A stretch of DNA of 16,809 nucleotides from assembly GCA_029939875.1 (NCBI GenBank), contig JAOZSC010000011.1:1-16809 (forward strand), in the 5' to 3' direction. Below, piece after piece: positions 14,830-16,809 of the stretch. The DNA is from Desulfobacterales bacterium (lineage in GTDB: Bacteria > Desulfobacterota > Desulfobacteria > Desulfobacterales > JAFDCJ01). How positions within the stretch are numbered: the stretch's first letter is position 1; every line of letters begins with the position of its first letter. The notes under the pieces were generated by a model, which was not told where the DNA came from, ran no database searches, and was given only the letters and a program-made list of their open reading frames with translations. A program made the translations under genes and the position numbers.

Positions 14830-15456
14830 ATGCAGAATCAACCCAAAGCCACCCGTTTCGGCCTGATTCGCCACGGTGAAACCCTATTCAACCGCCAAAA
14901 AAGAATCCAGGGCCATAGCGACTCCCCCCTGACGACAACCGGACAAGAACAGGTCGCAAAATGGTCCCGGATGCTGGAGGCCTTTCACTGGGACCGCATG
15001 CTGGCCAGCGATATCGGCCGGGCGGTCCAAACAGCACAACTCATCAACACACGCTTGAAATTGCCCCTGGTGCTGGATGCCCGGCTCAGGGAACAGGACT
15101 GGGGCCGCTGGAGCGGCAAGACCGTTTCTCAGATTAAACAGCAACAACCGCAACTGCTTGACAGGCAGGAAAGAGCGGGGTGGGAATTTTGCCCGCCGGA
15201 CGGTGAAACGCGGCAGGTTGTGCTGAAAAGAAGCCTGCAGGCCCTGGAAGACGCCGCCGACCGGTGGCCCGGCGACCGCCTGTTGGTGGTCACCCACGAA
15301 GGGGTGATCAAGTGCCTGATCTACCACCTGCTGGGAAGAAAGTTTCTGCCCACCGAACCCCCGATAATTAAGCCCTATCAGCTTCACCGGCTGGTGGTCA
15401 CCACCGGTGGGTTTCAGCTGGAGGCACTCAATGCGGCGGCCCTGTCAGGAAACTGA
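14830..15456 (+). CDS. Histidine phosphatase family protein (phosphoglycerate mutase-like)
   Basis: A 208-residue member of the histidine phosphatase superfamily, which moves or removes phosphate through a phosphohistidine. The catalytic motif R14-H15-G16-E17 is in FGLIRHGETLFN. LASDIGRAVQTAQ supplies the second phosphate-binding Arg. LREQDWGRWSGK has the usual Glu, and VVTHEGVIKCL has the second catalytic His (H156). This resembles CobC/GpmB-type small-molecule phosphatases more than true glycolytic mutases. It ends the glycan operon, so a sugar-phosphate substrate is possible, but a housekeeping role is equally plausible. An AAGGA ribosome site is 13 bases upstream, wider than usual. Its last 12 bases overlap the 3' end of the convergent radical SAM gene. 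Confidence 0.9.
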   Translation: MQNQPKATRFGLIRHGETLFNRQKRIQGHSDSPLTTTGQEQVAKWSRMLEAFHWDRMLASDIGRAVQTAQLINTRLKLPLVLDARLREQDWGRWSGKTVSQIKQQQPQLLDRQERAGWEFCPPDGETRQVVLKRSLQALEDAADRWPGDRLLVVTHEGVIKCLIYHLLGRKFLPTEPPIIKPYQLHRLVVTTGGFQLEALNAAALSGN

Positions 15457-16608
15457 CTGTGCCAGGATCTGTTCCTGGGCCTTGCGCAACAGTTTGACCC
15501 TCTGGTCGATGACATCCTGGGCAACCTTGTCCTCCAGCCGACTGGCCTCGGTGTGCGGCCGGTTTTCATACCCGTAGATATCCACATAGGGAAATGTGAA
15601 TTCGTTGATGAAGTCAAGGGATTGCTGAAAATCCGATTCGGTTTCCCCGGGAAATCCCGCCATGATGTGAGTCGTAATTCTCAGATCTGGAACTTTCTTT
15701 TTCATGGCCCGCAGGCAGTCTTTGACTTTCTCGATCTGGTAGGGACGTTTCATGCGCTGCAAAATTTTGTCCGAAGCCGACTGCACCGGCACGATGATAT
15801 AATCGATTTTATCGGCGTTGTCTTTTAAAATGGCCTCCAGCCCGGCCTGGTATTTTATCAGCCACTGGGCATTGAACTCCTTGAGGATCAGCCGGTAGGG
15901 GCCTGGAATCTCAAAAATGGCCGTCAGCAGTTCCACCACGGTGGTGCCGATGTCGATACCGTAACATCCCGTGTCCCCGGCAATCAGGGTAAACGTCCGG
16001 TAGCCCTGATCCAGGCCGTTTTTAAACTCGGCAATAATTTCATCAATGGGTTTGCTTTCCAGGCTGCCGGCGGCAAATTTAATTGCGCAGTAACTGCAGT
16101 TCCCCAGACAGCCCAGGGCCAGCCGGAGGGTAAACATATCCTGTTTTTCATACCCCAGATCCAGGCGCACATTTTGCTTGGCTTTTACTTTTTTTTCCGC
16201 CTGGACGGAAAAATCCGGAAACAGCGGATGACTGAAGATCTTATTCGGCTCCGGGATATCTTTAAACGGGGTCTGAGCCCCGATAATGTCATCGAAGTTA
16301 TCCAGTTCCCGGGGGGATAAAAAAGCGATGTCATCGTATTTTTCGATGGTCTCCGGGCTTATTTTCGACAGGCATCCCGACACCACCATAGCGGCCGCAT
16401 CGCGGCGCTGCCCACGATAGTATTCGATGGCCTGAACGGATTGATTTTCGCGCTCCTGGACGAACGCGCAGGTGCTGATCACAATTAAATCGGCATTTTT
16501 ATAGTCCTCGGAAAAGGCATAGCCGTTGGATTCCAGGTAATTGTAAATTTTCTGGGAATCGATGCCCCGGCGGGGGCAACCCAGCGCACACAGGTAAAAT
16601 GTTTTCAT
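15445..16608 (-). CDS. Radical SAM methylthiotransferase-like protein (MiaB/RimO/MtaB superfamily), no TRAM domain
   Basis: From the ATG at 16608 the protein has 387 residues. The N-terminal UPF0004-type domain has the three cysteines expected to hold the auxiliary Fe-S cluster: C11 (ALGCPRRGIDSQ), C47 (ISTCAFV) and C79 (VSGCL). The radical SAM cluster motif is C167-x3-C171-x2-C174 (GCLGNCSYC). KFAAGSLESKPIDEI, AGDTGCYGIDIGT and VPVQSASDKILQRMKRPY resemble, from memory, the archaeal/eukaryotic MtaB (CDKAL1) branch more than MiaB or RimO. The C-terminus stops at QEQILAQSVS, where other members continue into a TRAM domain of about 60 residues. It probably methylthiolates a tRNA or ribosomal protein, but substrate is open. 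A GGAG lies about 12 bases before the ATG; the frame extends to 16659 without support. Confidence 0.85.
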   Translation of the reverse strand: MKTFYLCALGCPRRGIDSQKIYNYLESNGYAFSEDYKNADLIVISTCAFVQERENQSVQAIEYYRGQRRDAAAMVVSGCLSKISPETIEKYDDIAFLSPRELDNFDDIIGAQTPFKDIPEPNKIFSHPLFPDFSVQAEKKVKAKQNVRLDLGYEKQDMFTLRLALGCLGNCSYCAIKFAAGSLESKPIDEIIAEFKNGLDQGYRTFTLIAGDTGCYGIDIGTTVVELLTAIFEIPGPYRLILKEFNAQWLIKYQAGLEAILKDNADKIDYIIVPVQSASDKILQRMKRPYQIEKVKDCLRAMKKKVPDLRITTHIMAGFPGETESDFQQSLDFINEFTFPYVDIYGYENRPHTEASRLEDKVAQDVIDQRVKLLRKAQEQILAQSVS

Positions 16609-16688
16609 GATAATGGTTACTCCGGGATGTGGGTTGTAGGATGCGAACAACTTGCGCAACGATTGACTTCCCGTGGATCGGATGCCGG

Positions 16689-16717
16689 AAACTAGCAGAA
16701 AACCCGGAAGCTGTCAA
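16689..16717 (-). promoter_or_regulatory. Candidate promoter of the radical SAM gene
   Basis: On the minus strand a perfect TTGACA (16717-16712) is followed after 17 bases by TAGTTT (16694-16689), which matches only three of six -10 positions. A start near 16682 would give a leader of about 74 bases to the ATG at 16608. Confidence 0.45.
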
Positions 16718-16766
16718 GCTCGGCCGCAACTGAAGGACAAACAATAAGGTTGACAACCGGGCAAAC

Positions 16767-16809
16767 ATGAAAAAAGATAAGGACCGGCTTTTTGCCGTAT
16801 ATTCGAAGA
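16767..16809 (+). CDS. Possible start of a plus-strand gene, truncated by the window edge
   Basis: An ATG at 16767 opens a frame of 14 codons to the edge, reading MKKDKDRLFAVYSK. The charged start followed by D-R-L-F-A recalls the N-terminus of CmoA-type carboxy-SAM synthases, but this is too short to support an assignment. The ribosome site is poor. It would be divergent from the radical SAM gene, with 158 bases between the starts. Confidence 0.35.
   Translation, partial: MKKDKDRLFAVYSK

Noticed and set aside
14884..15387. Minus-strand open frame of 167 codons
   Set aside because: Antisense to the histidine phosphatase, whose catalytic motifs are complete.

Overview
The window looks like chromosomal DNA of a mesophilic Gram-negative bacterium, most likely of the Desulfobacterota (former Deltaproteobacteria). 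I infer this from the GC-rich coding style, the partial TolB-like envelope protein at the left edge (a type I associate with VCBS-repeat proteins of that group), the GT-C/TPR protein, and short dispersed intergenic repeats. No rRNA, tRNA, CRISPR array or complete insertion sequence was seen.

Layout: (1) 1-725, minus strand: partial exported protein with a TolB/CsgG-like N-terminal domain. (2) 726-1562: a REP-type island with a REP-associated tyrosine transposase (RAYT) gene, a REP-like palindrome downstream of it and a second copy of that palindrome inside its reading frame. (3) 1563-2990, minus: gatB with its own candidate promoter, divergent from (4) a PAP2 phosphatase at 3221-3835. (5) 4000-5814: GT-C-type membrane protein with C-terminal TPRs. 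(6) 5913-9898, minus: GSCFA protein, GT9 (heptosyltransferase-like) and GT39 (ArnT-like) transferase, transcribed in that order. (7) 9899-10438: a 540-base divergent region with a roughly 205-base imperfect palindrome and a good sigma-70-type promoter. (8) 10439-15456, plus: hexapeptide acyltransferase, COG4671/MurG-like glycosyltransferase, two GT4 glycosyltransferases and a histidine phosphatase. (9) 15445-16608, minus: a radical SAM methylthiotransferase-like protein without a TRAM domain. (10) From 16767: possible start of one more plus-strand gene.

The bulk, 3221-15456, reads as a cell-surface glycan locus. It has cytoplasmic nucleotide-sugar glycosyltransferases (GT9, GT4, GT4, GT28-like), two membrane GT-C enzymes that would use lipid-linked sugars on the periplasmic side, a PAP2 phosphatase that could recycle the released polyprenyl phosphates, and two possible acyl-modifying enzymes on either side of the divergent control region. 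No wzx, wzy, ABC transporter or sugar-nucleotide biosynthesis genes lie in the window, so the product (LPS core or O-antigen, glycolipid or glycoprotein) cannot be named.

The most unusual DNA-level features are the REP palindrome carried in frame by the RAYT gene, the long palindrome at 10001-10205, and a tandem-heptad repeat family (consensus GTCCGTT) found at four gene ends or gaps, one copy of which encodes the C-terminus of a glycosyltransferase.
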